Source: Bagarius yarrelli
Taxonomy: Eukaryota; Chordata; Actinopteri; Siluriformes; Sisoridae
Assembly: GCA_005784505.1 (NCBI GenBank)
Contig: VCAZ01000054.1
Span: 1,398,501 to 1,462,500 of the forward strand
Length of the DNA stretch: 64,000 nt
Reading direction: 5' to 3'
The position numbers and the translations under genes were made by a program. Shown piece by piece: positions 49,726 to 61,439 of this stretch. The notes beneath the pieces are model-generated. The model had not been told where the DNA came from and made no database searches. It saw nothing but the letters and a program-made list of their open reading frames with translations. Within the stretch, counting starts at the first letter, position 1. Each line of letters begins with the position of its first letter.

Positions 49726-50034
49726 TCCTCTCTGCATCTGCACCAAATGTGTAGATGAAATCACACTGATTAAAAATCCATCATGTGACAGAGCTGTGTG
49801 AAACTAAAGCTCAACTTTTAAGATCAAAAGTTAAATCCATGCTCATACCAGCTACAGTTACAGATAAGCTACAGCAGCGATGTGCACAAACATTTTAAGA
49901 GGCAGGGGCTCAAGTGGGAAAAATGACACTTTTCATATTTAATACATTTTTTTTAAACAAAGCATTGAATATATCAACACAACTTTGACTTTCTCACCCA
50001 TTTATTTAAAATATCTCACTCAATTGTACTGTGC

Positions 50035-50395
50035 GGGCAGCGCGGTGACTTAGTGGTTAGCACGGTTGCCTCACAGCAAACAGGCTTTGGCAAACGGTTT
50101 TGATTCCCAGGCAGGGGAGTTTCTGTGTGGAGTTTACATGTTCTCCCCGTGCTTGTGTCGTTTTACTCCGGGTTCTCCGGTTTCCTCCCACAGCCCAAAA
50201 ACATGTATGTTAAATTGATTGGTGATTCGAAATTGCCCATAGGAGTAAGTGTGAGTGTGCGTGTGTGTGGCTCTGTGATGGACTGGCGACCTGTCCTGCC
50301 TTTCACCCTTTCAGAGACGGCTGGGATAAACTCCAGCAGATCCCTGTGACCCCGATTTAGAGAATAAGCGGGTATGGAAAATGGATGGATGGATG
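50035..50395 (+). mobile_element. DANA/mermaid-like SINE (copy 2)
   Basis: Same family as 29977-30276: 'GGGCAGCGCGGTGACTTAGT' head, 'CAGCCCAAAAACATGTATGT', 'GATGGACTGGCGACCTGTCC', and a GGATGGATGGATG tail. Confidence 0.85.
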
Positions 50396-50998
50396 AATTG
50401 TCTTGTGTTTTGTTGATAACGTGTACATGAGGATATTTTTATTAAAATATGAATATCAATTCACTAGAACAGAACTGTGGACTGTTCAGGTGTTCCGAGG
50501 GATAAACGTAGCATAGTTACACAAAGAAACAGTAATGTTTATTTAAAAGAAACAGACTGACACAACTTGACGCAAAGGAGAGACTTATGGAAAAGGGTTA
50601 AAATCCCGTTGGCAAGTGGACGCTGCCCTCTGCTGGTCATCATTTGTGTGAAACGAAAGCAGCCTTTTGTAAAGTATTGACTTTTTGAGATTTATGGAGG
50701 TGATGGTCAGGTTTCTCTGACCCCTCACTTCCCTTGTTCTTCGTGTGTTCAGCTCGGCCCTCACCGCACCTGATCACTAAACCAGCTGAATAGCGCATTG
50801 CCTGGAATAACATCTCAACCCTTTCAGCAGTAAGAGAAAGTGAAAACAAAGAAAACAAGAAGTTAATGTTAAAAAATGGGGGGGGGGGAACCTACATTAC
50901 GAAACACAAAACATAGTTTCAAATCAGATTACAAATCAGTACATTTCAACAAACACAGCTGAGAGTTCAGTGAAAATCCAATCGAGTGTCAACACATA
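50396..50998. other. No gene seen; CTCF-like motif
   Basis: Unique-looking sequence. GCCCTCTGCTGG at 50625-50636 is a perfect reverse-strand match to the CTCF core consensus. A G-run lies at about 50878-50888. Confidence 0.5.
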
Positions 50999-52136
50999 CA
51001 GTGAGGGGAAAAAATTCTCTGATCTTGTGATGATGGCAGTGAAAGACAAAATAACAAAAACATCCAGAAAAATCTAAAAAGAAAAATCTTCGCAAAACAA
51101 GACTTGGTACTTGGTGGCGAAAACCTTGTTTCCAATCACAGAGGTAAGACAAGTTCTTGTAGTTGGCCACCAGGATTGTACACATCTCAGGAGGGATTTG
51201 GTCCCACTCCTAATTAAGGTTTTGAGGCTGATGTTCGGCAACTTGAATCTTTAGCTCCCTTCACAGATTTTCTATTGGATTATGGTCTGGAGACTGACTC
51301 CAGGATCTTAATGTGCTTCTTCTTGGGCCACTCCTTTGTTGCCTTGGCCAGGTGTTTTGGGTCATTATTATGCTGGAATGACCCATTTTTAATGCCCTAG
51401 CTGAGGAAAGGATAGTACATGGCCCTGTTCATCATTCCTTAGATGTGGTAAACTACATTGTTATCCTGTCCCCTTAGCAGCAAAACCCCCAAATATTAAT
51501 GTTTCCACCTCCATATTTGAAGGTGGTAATGGTGTTCATGGGGTCAAAGGCAGCCTTTCTTCCTTCTCCAAACACAGGAGTCGAGTTGATAATAAAGAGC
51601 TTGATTTTGGTCTTATCTGACCACAACACTTTTACCCAGTTCTTCTCTGAATCATTTAGATGTTCAATGGTAAACTTTAGATGGACCTGTACATGTCCTT
51701 AATCCAGGCACAATTTTTACGCCGTAGTGTGTTACAAATTGTTTTCTTGGTGACTATAGTCCCAGCTGCTTTAGGATTATTGTGTAGTTCTGGGCTGATT
51801 CCTCACTCTTCTCATGATCATTGAAACTTTACTGTGAGATCTTGCATGAAGCCCCAGACCTTTGAGACAGTTCCTTAAAGGGAGTGCGCCAGATCTCAGT
51901 TCATTATCTGTATAAGCCATCTGGGAGCCAGAAATGTTGCTGATTGAAAGGAGATCAAATCCTTACTTCACTCATTAAAATTCAAATGGATTCATAACTT
52001 TATGTGAAATGTGTTTTTCTGGATGTTTTCTGTTATTATTCTGTCTCTTACTTTTAAAATAAACACACCAATAAAATAATAGACTGATTTATTTTTCAGT
52101 TGGCAAACATACAAACTCAAAATTTTCCCCTCACTG
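50999..52136 (-). mobile_element. Tc1-like DNA transposon, full length by ends, inactive
   Basis: 1,138 bp bounded by inverted termini (CAGTGAGGGGAAAAAATT at the left; reverse complement of AATTTTCCCCTCACTG at the right) and flanked by TA on both sides, as expected for Tc1/mariner target duplication. The transposase remnant lies on the - strand. About 51400-51290 gives 'DPKHLAKATKEWPKKKHIKI' and 51298-51254 gives 'QSPDHNPIENL' followed by a stop (TGA in place of the usual Trp codon) and 'REL'. Frameshifts are also present, so it is non-autonomous now. It lies about 0.67 kb past the rhbdl2 stop codon. Confidence 0.9.
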
Positions 52137-52804
52137 TACATGTATATACACACACACTGCTTCAATTATCTGTGAGCTAAATAAACACACAAACGTCTCA
52201 ATTGATGGTCTACAAAGTAAATTTCTAAATTGTTGGTTTAAACACACACACGCGCATGTGTGTGCACAAACAGTGTTTAAATATAAAAGTACACCCAAAC
52301 ACTACACACATTGCTGAATCTGGATCCCTGATTGGTGGTCAGTGTTGATGAATTTTCTAGAACAGCAGCTTTAAGCACTTACTCTGCTACGCTATCGTTT
52401 CCATAGCAACAGCTTGTTCACAGAGACAAGTCCAAACACACTCCACATGAACGGATTAAATAGCATGTAAAAACGACAATCCTGTAAAAAATTTTGTAAA
52501 AACGGAAACAAAACCTGTAACAAAAGTAACACAATCCCTGATAAGACCTAAAAGCACCATTAAAAATCCTTTTTTTTTTTTTAGTAAAATGAAATCTTTA
52601 GTGTAGGTTCACGGCGTCGCCACCGCATTCATCAAAGATTTAAAAAGACACTAAAACTAACATCTAACACTCAATCACCTCGGTGTACTTTTAAAGGAAA
52701 TGTCTCTGAGAGACCGCGTACATGTCTGAATCCTCAGATGGAAACCTGAGCACGTGTGGAAAGCAGAAGTGACGGGGATTCAGACACTGTGGCGTTCCTG
52801 CATC
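52137..52804. other. rhbdl2 downstream region / putative 3' UTR
   Basis: Follows the rhbdl2 stop on the - strand. The nearest - strand AATAAA I can see is at 52088-52093 inside the Tc1-like element, so the real polyadenylation site is unresolved. Confidence 0.4.
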
Positions 52805-55800
52805 TCAGCGAGGAGCCGGAGACAGGAAGAGGTTGAAGAAGACAGCGAAGAGCAGAAAGGTGATGTAACCCACGATGCAGAGCCAGAAACGAGGATCTCG
52901 CAGGAGCTTTTGGTTGTAGCTACTGAAGAAAACATAGCCAATAGTCATTCCTGCGATTCCTCCACCGATATGAGCCACAAATGACACCTGAACAGACACA
53001 CACACACACACACAGGGAGTTTACACTGTTCTGATTTCAGTGTGACATTACTGACACCAACACACACAGTACACACTGCTAACAGCTACACAGCCTTAAG
53101 TCTGATTGACCTCAGACTATCAATAATAATAACAAATTATTATAATAAAAGAATTTTTTTTAAATATTAATGCTGGAATGGAAAATATTTAATGACAATT
53201 TTTTTGCAGTGCAAAAGTCATCTGATGACATCACAGGGTTATTTACATAAGTCTATTTGCATAATTTGAAACCACCTCACCCTCAAACCTGCAGCGTCGC
53301 TAAGGAAGCGTCTGTAGAGAGCGAAGCCCACGTCTGTACCCACTGTACAACACACACACGTATAGGACACATAACTTTAACAAACTGTTGTGTTCATTTG
53401 TTAATTCATTGTATTAAATAAAGCTAAATTAGTAATCCCAGTTATGGTATCGATGTCACATGATTATATTTGTGATTAGCTGATTCAGTTTAACTTTTAG
53501 TTCCTCCCAAATAAACAATTTCAGTTAACTTTTACTGCAAATAGAACACAGTTACAAGAACTAACCAATGAGGAGGATGACAGTGATGCGGAAAATTCCA
53601 AGCAGAGGAATCATCTCTCTGAAGTTCTGTAGAAGAAAGAGAGAGAGGCCGAGAGAGAGAAAATTGGGGGGGGGTAAAAGAGATGAGGTAAACATGATAA
53701 GGGTCCATACACTTCGGGGCCCCCAGAGATCTGTTCTATTAGTAGTAGCATACTAGCAGTAATGTAAAAGAAATCTTTTCATAGGACCCCAGAATTGTTA
53801 GCAGACAGTCGAATCAGAACTCCTTATTAAATGAATTAAATGAATGAAGTGAACTGATCCACAACTAGCAATGAATCACATTACAGTCACTCTGTAAGAC
53901 GAGTCATACGAATCAAAGAGGTGTGTATAAAAAAAAACTCCCATCACAGAACGTTACAGAAATGTTAACATATTTTAACGCGCTTGAGGACCAAAAACTG
54001 AAGAAAAGGCGTGAAATAAAGTGCGCACCACGACAGCATTCATGAAGTAACCTCCGATCAGGGCATAAACTCCGCCTGAAGCCCCGACGAGGGCGCTGTA
54101 GGGGTCAAAGATAGAGCTCGCTAATGATCCTAAAAACACACACAATCACACCCAAACACACAGAGGTGTACATAGGATATACAGCACCTAGATTATAATA
54201 CACACTACTGTGTATGTGTGTGTGTGTGATAGGGGAACCCATGTCTGACCTGCGAGAACGCCGCCAAGGTAAACCATTCCCACCTCGAACCCTTTATGCA
54301 CCAGTTCTAATGGGATCCCAAGGAGCAGCTGGAGAATCAGGTTGCCGAGGATGTGCTGAACACTGGAAAGAAGATAAAGAGCCAAACCATGACATCACAA
54401 AAACACAACAAAAACAGATGCTAATAATCTCATAGACAGGAAGTCACATGTTTACCCGGCGTGTACAAACATGTAGGACAGAAAACGCCATGCCTCCTCG
54501 CGCTCGTCGGGTCGATACGTTAACGGACTGTTCCAGATCCCGTCATCCAGAGTTATCCATTGCTTCTGCGGCTTCCACACAGCGTAATAAATAAAAACCG
54601 CCAACTGTCACACAACACAAAGGACAGTTATTACAGTTTATTACTATTCACACACACCTGATTTTTACACTTTCTGGGTGTTTTAAATCACATACGGTGT
54701 TTTACTGATGTTAGAGAGAGAGCGAAGCCTTTGTTCGCGATGCCTTTAATTATAAAAAAGATTCTGACTTTATATTGAAATTATTTAACCTTAGATTGAA
54801 ATGTTACGTGTTAAAGTCTTCCTTGGGGATGGAGACTGCGGCGAGACACAACGATGCTACAGTCCAATGGAAATAAACACGGCCCTGTTTTGCACAGTGA
54901 ATGCTCTTACTGCTCTGTTTGTGTTCGTGTGTGTGTGTGTGTGTGTCTGTGAGTGTGTGTGGGTAGACATTCTGAATGTCCCGATTCAGTCTTTTTTTGC
55001 TTCCAAAACTCAAAAGTGCAGCTGAAAATAAACTCTTAATACACACTAAACCCCAGATTATACTTTAGACTAATCTCCAGACCAAACATCACATCACACT
55101 CATCAGTGTTTATTCCTTTTCAGTCATTATTTTCCTTTTTCGTCTTCTACATCTTCTATTATTTTGTTCTTCTTATTTTATTTTTCTCGTATTCTAATTC
55201 CTATTTTTATAATTTTTGTTGTTATTTTCTCCTTATTTTTCTTTATATTTTTCTTATTATTCTTACATTTTTTGCCAAGATATATTACAATCAACAATAA
55301 CAAACAATTACGGTGGTGGCTTGGCAGTGCTGGGAATCGACCCCGATCTTCCAATTAGCAGTTCAACACCTTAACCACTGCGCTACAACTTCCCCACCAC
55401 CACCCACATTTCCGGCCTTTGCCATTTTTCCTATTTTTTAAATAATTTAAATCTTCTGAATTAATAATAGTAAGCATTTCTAAATCTTTTTTGATTGATT
55501 AATTCATTAATTAGCTATAAGGTGCTTTTTCATATGAAGAAATAGAGAGCGGGTGTTTCTGAAAGTCTCAGTCAATCTGTTTGTAGTGAAACTCAGAAAA
55601 AACTGTGTTTACACTGTGTAAAAGGTTTGTTCTACCTCTCCAAGACTGACGAGGATGATGAAGATGGGCGGCGGGCAACAGTTTGCTCTCTCCAGATACG
55701 TCTCTCGCAGGTCTTCTGGCAGCATCCAGCGGGACACGGCCATGTGGAACTTCTGACAGCATCCCAGCACCTGTGGAGACTCTTCTTCCTCCTCATCCAC

Positions 55801-55874
55801 ACCGTCTCTCTCCACAGGAAACGCCTGACTCGCCTCCACGTCCTCGGCTGCCATTTCACGCCTGGACCTCCAAC
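52805..55874 (-). CDS. rhbdl2: Rhomboid-like intramembrane serine protease 2 (seven coding exons)
   Basis: Seven-pass intramembrane protease; human RHBDL2 acts at the cell surface on EGF, thrombomodulin and ephrin-B type substrates. Coding exons (- strand): 55854-55636, 54604-54456, 54362-54250, 54129-54029, 53626-53566, 53342-53281 and 52987-52805, giving 295 aa (human 303). The exon holding the ATG begins at 55874, with 20 nt of 5' UTR. Residues 1-62 are a cytosolic acidic tail (EEEEE at 21-25). Membrane segments begin near 63. The 'HILGN' motif (His126, Asn130) is the oxyanion region. GASGG at 176-180 contains the catalytic Ser178, and 'AHIGGG' holds the catalytic His241. The 63-residue Ser-His spacing equals human Ser187-His250. 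The end, 'FFNLFLSPAPR', is family-typical. All borders are GT/AG. It matches RHBDL2 better than other rhomboids. Its neighbour, upstream on the same strand, is akirin1. Confidence 0.95.
53695..53805. repeat. Dispersed repeat (copy B), in rhbdl2 intron
   Basis: Shares the GGGGCCCCC core and flanking words with 49600-49725. It lies just upstream (on the gene's strand) of the exon at 53626. Confidence 0.5.
55305..55400 (-). mobile_element. SINE head fragment in rhbdl2 intron
   Basis: The reverse complement reads a tRNA-like 'TTGTAGCGCAGTGGTTAAGG' followed by 'GGGGTCGATTCCCAGC' (B box). No body remains. Confidence 0.6.
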
Positions 55875-56332
55875 CTGCAAGTGTGTGTGTTGGGGAGTCT
55901 GAACACAAATGCACATCCTGTAAACATCCATCCAGGAAATGACCAAAGCAAGTCTAAATTTATACACACACACAGCTTTTTTTACCTAATAAAATGTTAC
56001 AGAGTGTTTCAAATATGTAAAACACATCGACTTGTTTTAAACATTTTATACTTTAGTATTTAAAGTTTGCACACATGATTGTGTTTTCCTCGCTCAGGAA
56101 GCTGAAACATAAACAAACACACACACACACACACACCCACACACACCCCACACACACACACAGTTTTAAATTTGATCAGATAATCAGAAAGATAATTATT
56201 AAAGTTTAGTTTGTACTTTTTTTCTCTTTCTGTTCAATAAAAGCTCTGAATAATGAAACACTTCTATTTAAACTTTAACACGGAGCTGAAATACGACCAG
56301 AAATCGGAGTTTCAGAGAACTTTTTACTCACC

Positions 56333-56500
56333 GACTTCCCGACTTTTCTCTTTGATCAGCCGACTCCCGACTCCGAGTGTAATTATCAGAAAGAAAAAAA
56401 CACACACTGTGCTGTGGATCTGATCCGTGCGCTCTAGAGTAAATCAGACGTGCCGGAGATAGTAAATCAGACGTGCCGGAGAGAGTACAGAGCGCGCGCA
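56333..56500 (-). promoter_or_regulatory. rhbdl2: rhbdl2 5' UTR exon and promoter (putative)
   Basis: A consensus donor (GTCG|GTGAGT, exon end at 56332) on the - strand precedes the coding exon acceptor at 55875. Upstream sequence is GC-rich with CG-rich alternating runs (56490-56520). The transcription start is not visible. The exon end is inferred from the splice site alone. Confidence 0.5.
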
Positions 56501-57440
56501 CGCGCACGCGCACACACACACGCACACACACCGGATTGTGTCTGAGTGGCGGTTTGGATTCTCCTTTAATCAGCTCTTCCTTTTGCGTCAGTTTCCCTCG
56601 ATCACCGCGTCTCTGCTCTGTTTCTGCACTTTACTTCTTTCACAGAAAAAAAGACAGACAAACTTTAGCCGCCATTTCCTGTAGGACCACACCTGAGTGA
56701 CGTCACAAGGTAGCACGGAAGTAGCGCACAGGTGTGTTTAGGAGTTTTTTACTTGAATCTGGTTATAATCAATAAAAATAATAATTATAATAATAATACT
56801 CTCACAGTGTGGTTAATAATGACCCAAAAGGTAACCCAGTGGTGGGGTGATATAGCACCTAGGTATTTTAGGGTTATTTTAACCCATTTCTTGTGGGGTT
56901 ATATTTTATTTTATGCTTTAAAAAATACATTCAACTATTCGTTAATGTTTTCTTTACGCACAAATCCTGTCCCGTCCTGTTTAAAAAGGTTTAGTTAATG
57001 AATAAATAAACTAACACTAATGGAATCTATCACTAACGTACTATTGCAGCAATGTAAAGACACCACGTTGATCTTTATAGCTTTATAGATAAAATGGTTA
57101 GTAGTTTGTCGTGGATAGAAAACAAGCGTCGGGGTCGTTAGTCACAGATATAAAACACAAAAAGCAGACGACAGGTTAAGTTAAAAATAGACATATTTGT
57201 GGAAAATAATGCGACGATATTAATGTGTAAGTGGCTTATAGTCTTTTTATAAAGAAAAATAATATAACGAGTAAATTGTATAAAACTAACTATGTAATCT
57301 ATCTGCCTGCCTATCTACCTATCCATCTATCTAAATGTAATATATTGATCCTTAATGAGTGAAATAAGATATGATCCCCTATCAATCAGCAAGATTTCTG
57401 TCTCCCAGCTGTCTTTTATACAGGTAACGAGCTGAAATTG
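56501..57440. other. No gene seen
   Basis: AT-rich sequence between the rhbdl2 promoter and a Tc1 fragment. A short TATC/TGCC-rich patch lies at 57297-57335. Confidence 0.5.
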
Positions 57441-57449
57441 GGAGCAATC

Positions 57450-57790
57450 TCTTAATGTAAGTCTCTTAAAGAACGTTCTCCTGATCTACAAGCAATCAGA
57501 TTCCAGACTCTCCACCAAGGCTTAGTCAGTCTCCAAACCATAATCCTATAGAAAATCTGTGGAGAGAGTTAAAGGTTCTGGTTACCAAACATCAGTCTCA
57601 AAATCTTAATGACTTGGAGAGAATCTGAAAAAAAGTGGGCAAAATCTCTCCTGACATTTATTGCCTTGACTGTAGTTGTGTATTTTGTTACACTGGAATG
57701 ACTAGTATAATTATGTTGTACTTATGGACAATGAAAGAATCTTGTTTGATATGAGGAGGTTGTTTTACTCAGGTTTCTTCGGTGTGTAAT
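57450..57790 (+). mobile_element. Tc1-like transposase C-terminal fragment
   Basis: 57527-57577 encodes 'QSPNHNPIENLWRELKV', the conserved region around the last catalytic Asp of Tc1-like transposases, here Asn instead of Asp. It continues for about 15 codons to a stop. Nucleotide similarity to the - strand of 50999-52136 shows the same family, in opposite orientation. Termini are not seen. Confidence 0.75.
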
Positions 57791-58366
57791 GTATCTCCTG
57801 TACTGTTATAAGCATTTAAATTAGAACACTTGCTACTCAGGTAACCTAAGATAATAAAACTTCTGAAAATATCTAGATGAGTTTCATGTGAAAAACCAAC
57901 AGTCCTGATGTTCCTTATGCCTCAATATTTATACAAGTCACTAGAGCATTATTAGAGGTTAATTTTGTCTGGTGATCAATCTAAAATATGCCTACACTTA
58001 AACTATATAAATACACTCTTGGAAAGTAGAAAGCATAAGATGCAGTAAAATGAGCAACAGGCAGTTTAAAGCGTCTGGCCACTAGAGGGACCCCCTTACA
58101 CACATTAGGTGTGATGGCATTTTTTTTTCCAACATAAGTTGTAACGGTTGTTATGGAGAAAGTTCAATCCTTCCCTTTCCACCTGATGTGCGAGATGCTG
58201 TTGTACAAACAGCTGTGTTGTTTTGCTCAGACCCTTGCACACTGTTGTAAAACCATTCGCATAATTCTATTGATGATTAAAAGTAAAATGACTGCACTAG
58301 AAACACATCTGCGGAATAAAGTAACAAGCACAGGTACGAGAAGACCACCGAACCTTTATTTGTTTC

Positions 58367-58373
<7 letters not shown>
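57791..58373. other. akirin1 3' flank / possible 3' UTR; no other gene seen
   Basis: A near-consensus CTCF motif lies at 58079-58090. On the - strand an AATAAA lies at 58360-58355, about 430 nt after the akirin1 stop, and is the best visible candidate polyadenylation signal. Confidence 0.4.

Positions 58374-58416
<43 letters not shown>
58374..58416. repeat. Poly(A)/(T) tract, 43 nt
   Basis: A pure A-run on the + strand (T-run in the akirin1 sense) inside the presumed akirin1 3' UTR. Confidence 0.9.
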
Positions 58417-58418
<2 letters not shown>

Positions 58419-58787
58419 AATAAAAGAGTAAGGGAAATAAAAATATCCACATCCCTCAGGTTTGAAACAGGAAGTAGAAGAGTGGAGAGTTAGAGGAGCG
58501 GCAGATTTAGAAACATTCACTTTTCTGTCTTCAGTTTAAAAAGAGTGAAAAGAGCGAGAGCTCATCAGAACAGTGATTAATCAACACTGCTCAGGAGCCG
58601 GGCTTCAGGAAGAGAGGGAACACGCAGCATTAACATGGAAAATAAAACATCCAGATCACCCAAGAAATGTTCAAAACCAACCAGAGAAAGAGATAGAGAT
58701 AGATAGAGAGAGCGAGCGAGCAAGAGAGAGAGCGAGATGATCCTGCAGCAACCACGCTGTTGGCCTGTAGTCGTCCATTCAAGAACT

Positions 58788-60438
58788 TCAAGATACATCT
58801 GAAACACACACACACACACAGTTTTAATGCAGAAGAAATGAGTGTGACTGTAAGGAGGTGAGGGTGTAGATAGGAGTGAGAGGACATACAGCTGGCAGGG
58901 CGAGCTCCGTACCGCCGCATGATCTGATCTTGTGTGAACTTCACAAACGACTCATATTGTTCTGTAAGAAAGAGAATCAGCACAAAAACACGCACTTTAG
59001 AGGTTATGATGACATCGACACAACCAGCAGGACATTTTACCGCGTCTAGTCTGAAGTTTTCTCCTTTACCTGCCAGTTTGGTGTTGAGAATCTGCTCGTA
59101 CTCCTCACGGATCTTCTCTTCGTGGTCTTTCAGGAGGCGCTCGCATAGGTAGCTCACCTGCCGCAGGGTGAACGTGGGCTGGTCCTTCTTTAGTGATGAA
59201 GACGCACCTGTAAGGGGCAGGAAGAGTAAAGCCAATCAGACTGTGCACTGAGATGAATGTTCTGTTTTCTCACAGCTTCACTGTTTAGGTAAGTAAATGT
59301 ATGCGAGTGTCCCGACCTGACGGTGAGCTGGGATTGGAGGTCTCCGCAGCTGTGCCTGTCTCCGTCTGGTTAAATGCTCCCTCCAGTTGCCGTCGCCGTT
59401 GGTAACGAGTGTATTCCTGCCGAATGTTCTGGAAGATCTGCTCTGTAATACAGCAACCGACAAAAATGGCTCACACACACAACTGAGCTCTGCTCTCTGA
59501 TTGGTGGTCAGGCCTTGATAAATTCTTGAGAATAATGTTAAGAATTTATTAACACTATTACTACTTCATCGTAAGCAACAATATATACACAATAATAATA
59601 ACTTTTAAAAATGTAAAAACAAACATTTATTTTATATTTATCCAGCGATTAATCTTAAATTTAACGCTGGATATTAGAATTTAACCCCATTTCCGGTTAG
59701 TTTGTTTTATGATATGATATTTTAACAATAAATCTTGTAATAATCAAAGCTCGTGAGGCTCGGTCTGTTAGCATTGTTAGCATAATTCACCGTAGTGCAT
59801 CCAAATCTCTACTAAAAAAATAAAATAAATAAAAAAATAAACTATCGTGTGTTTAACGAGTTTAAAAGACAAACATGCGCACTAGACAGTTCATAGCGGG
59901 TTTTTTGGGGGGGACTTTTTCTTGTTTATTTTGTTGATGCTACTGCTAGTTTAAGAACAAAGCTAACAACAACAGTTAGCCTGCCTTTTGCTAGCAGGAT
60001 TAGCGAGCCGCTAACGCGACAGTGGTGCTGTACGTCACACTAGAATCATATTAAACACTAATTATGACCAAATGGTTTGTGTTAAGGCCGTGAATTGTGT
60101 AATAAAGAGATTTTTAAAACAAATAGGCTGTAAAATAAGCGGTAGTTTAGGTTAAAAACTAAATGATAAAGCTAGCTACAAAATGCTATGGTAAAGCCAA
60201 CCCGCTGCTCATTATCGACATGAAGCTCACCTGGGGTTAGCCTGTGTTCTCCGCTTAGAGCCTGAGGAGAACCGGGCGGGTTCGCAGGACTTTCCGTCTG
60301 CGGTCTCAGGCTACACCTCTGCGGGGAAGGGGTAGCGGCAGCTCCGGCTAGCGGGCTGCACCTCCGGCGCTTTGGTGACTGAGGGCCCAAAAGGGCCTCA
60401 AACTCCATAGAGCGCTTTAACGTCGCACCGCACGCCAT
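58788..60438 (-). CDS. akirin1: Akirin-1, nuclear regulator (five coding exons)
   Basis: Small nuclear protein; akirins bridge transcription factors and chromatin remodellers and support nuclear import of proteasomes, and mammalian akirin1 is linked to muscle. Coding exons (- strand): 60438-60231, 59442-59317, 59207-59070, 58961-58890 and 58798-58788, giving 184 aa (human 192). The N-terminus MACGATLKR is invariant in the family, and PKRRR at 22-26 is the nuclear localisation signal. Exon 2 gives 'PEQIFQNIRQEYTRYQRRRQ' with 'GAFNQTE'. Exon 3 gives 'SSLKKDQPTFTLRQVSYLCE' and 'IREEYEQILNTKLA'. Exon 4 gives 'EQYESFVKFTQDQIMRRYG'. The universal C-terminal SYVS is completed only by the 11-nt last coding exon. 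'MEFEA' and 'KKDQPTF' favour akirin1 over akirin2. All introns are GT/AG. Confidence 0.96.
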
Positions 60439-60700
60439 GTTTTCAGCCGAATGTTTTAAATCCCAACCGAATCCTGACTCCCAAATGGTTGTTAAAACCC
60501 TCCTATTTCCGCTCTCTTACTCTCCCTAGCTTGGGCTTACTCTCCGTAGGCTTTCTTTATTAGCTCAGCGGTTAGCTCAGCGATTCGCTCCCCCTCCCAC
60601 TAACCGCTTTGGATTCGCCAATCGTCGGTGTCTTGGCAAAACGCTTCTGCGTCACAAGGCCGGACGGTACCATGTCGACCACACAGGGGTGTGTATACTT
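60439..60700 (-). promoter_or_regulatory. akirin1: akirin1 promoter region (putative)
   Basis: CpG-rich sequence immediately upstream of the akirin1 ATG, continuing the CpG-rich first exon. A CCAAT lies on the + strand at about 60616-60621. No TATA box is evident, as expected for a housekeeping-type promoter. The transcription start is unknown. Confidence 0.45.
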
Positions 60701-61124
60701 CCTCTTCAACAGACTTCCTTTAAGACCAGAAGGTTTTATCTTTTTTCAGACATTCAGTGAGGTAGACTGCGATTTGTGTCTACACCAAGCTTCTCCGATT
60801 ATATTTTCTGTTTACAAAAACCACACAAAAAAATCTTCTTTTGTCCCTCTTTTAGGGGCACATTTGGGCTGCTCCAACATTCCACCCTAATCAATACAGC
60901 AGTAATCATTCAATTAAATATAATATTATTAATCTATATTAAGAGGTTTAAGATCTGTGTACTAAGCTCTTTAGATAGAAAACTTCTGGATTTAAATCAC
61001 ACTGGATATAAGATCTCTAGTGGGTTTTTTTGTTTTGTGTTGTTTTTTTTTTTTAATTATCAGTGGTAATAAGTAGATTGTGCCACACATCTAAAGGTTG
61101 TTTTTTTTTAATGATTTCACTGCT
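60701..61124. other. No gene seen
   Basis: A 93-codon + strand frame at 60609-60890 has no family resemblance and overlaps the akirin1 promoter. Confidence 0.45.
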
Positions 61125-61363
61125 GGCAGCACACTGGCTTAGTGGTTCGCTCTGTTGCCTTACAGCAAAAACGTCCCGAGTACTTTGGTTTCCTCCCACA
61201 GTCCCAAAACATGTATGTTAGATTAATTGGTAATTCTAAATTGCCTGTGTGTGTGGCCCTGTGATGGACTGGTGTACCCCTTCTTCCTTTCACCCTTTCA
61301 GAGATGGCTGGGATAGGTTTCAGCAGGTCCCCGTAAATCTGAATCTTGAATGAATGAATGAAT
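61125..61363 (+). mobile_element. DANA/mermaid-like SINE (copy 3), partly deleted
   Basis: Same family as 29977-30276 but lacking the middle of the head ('GTCTTTCTGTGTGG' block). Tail is (GAAT)n. Confidence 0.8.
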
Positions 61364-61439
61364 TTAATGCTTTGCAACCCTCTCTAAAACTAATCCAGAC
61401 ATGTATTTGTCCATCAAACATATTTAAACCTGACTTGCT

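Noticed and set aside
58140..58416. Processed retrocopy ending in poly(A) on the + strand
   Set aside because: AATAAA lies about 54 nt before the A-run, no target duplication or parent gene was recognised, and an A-run in an intergenic/3' UTR position is commonly simple sequence.
60609..60890. 93-codon + strand frame upstream of akirin1
   Set aside because: No domain; it overlaps the akirin1 promoter on the opposite strand and lacks splice or family support.
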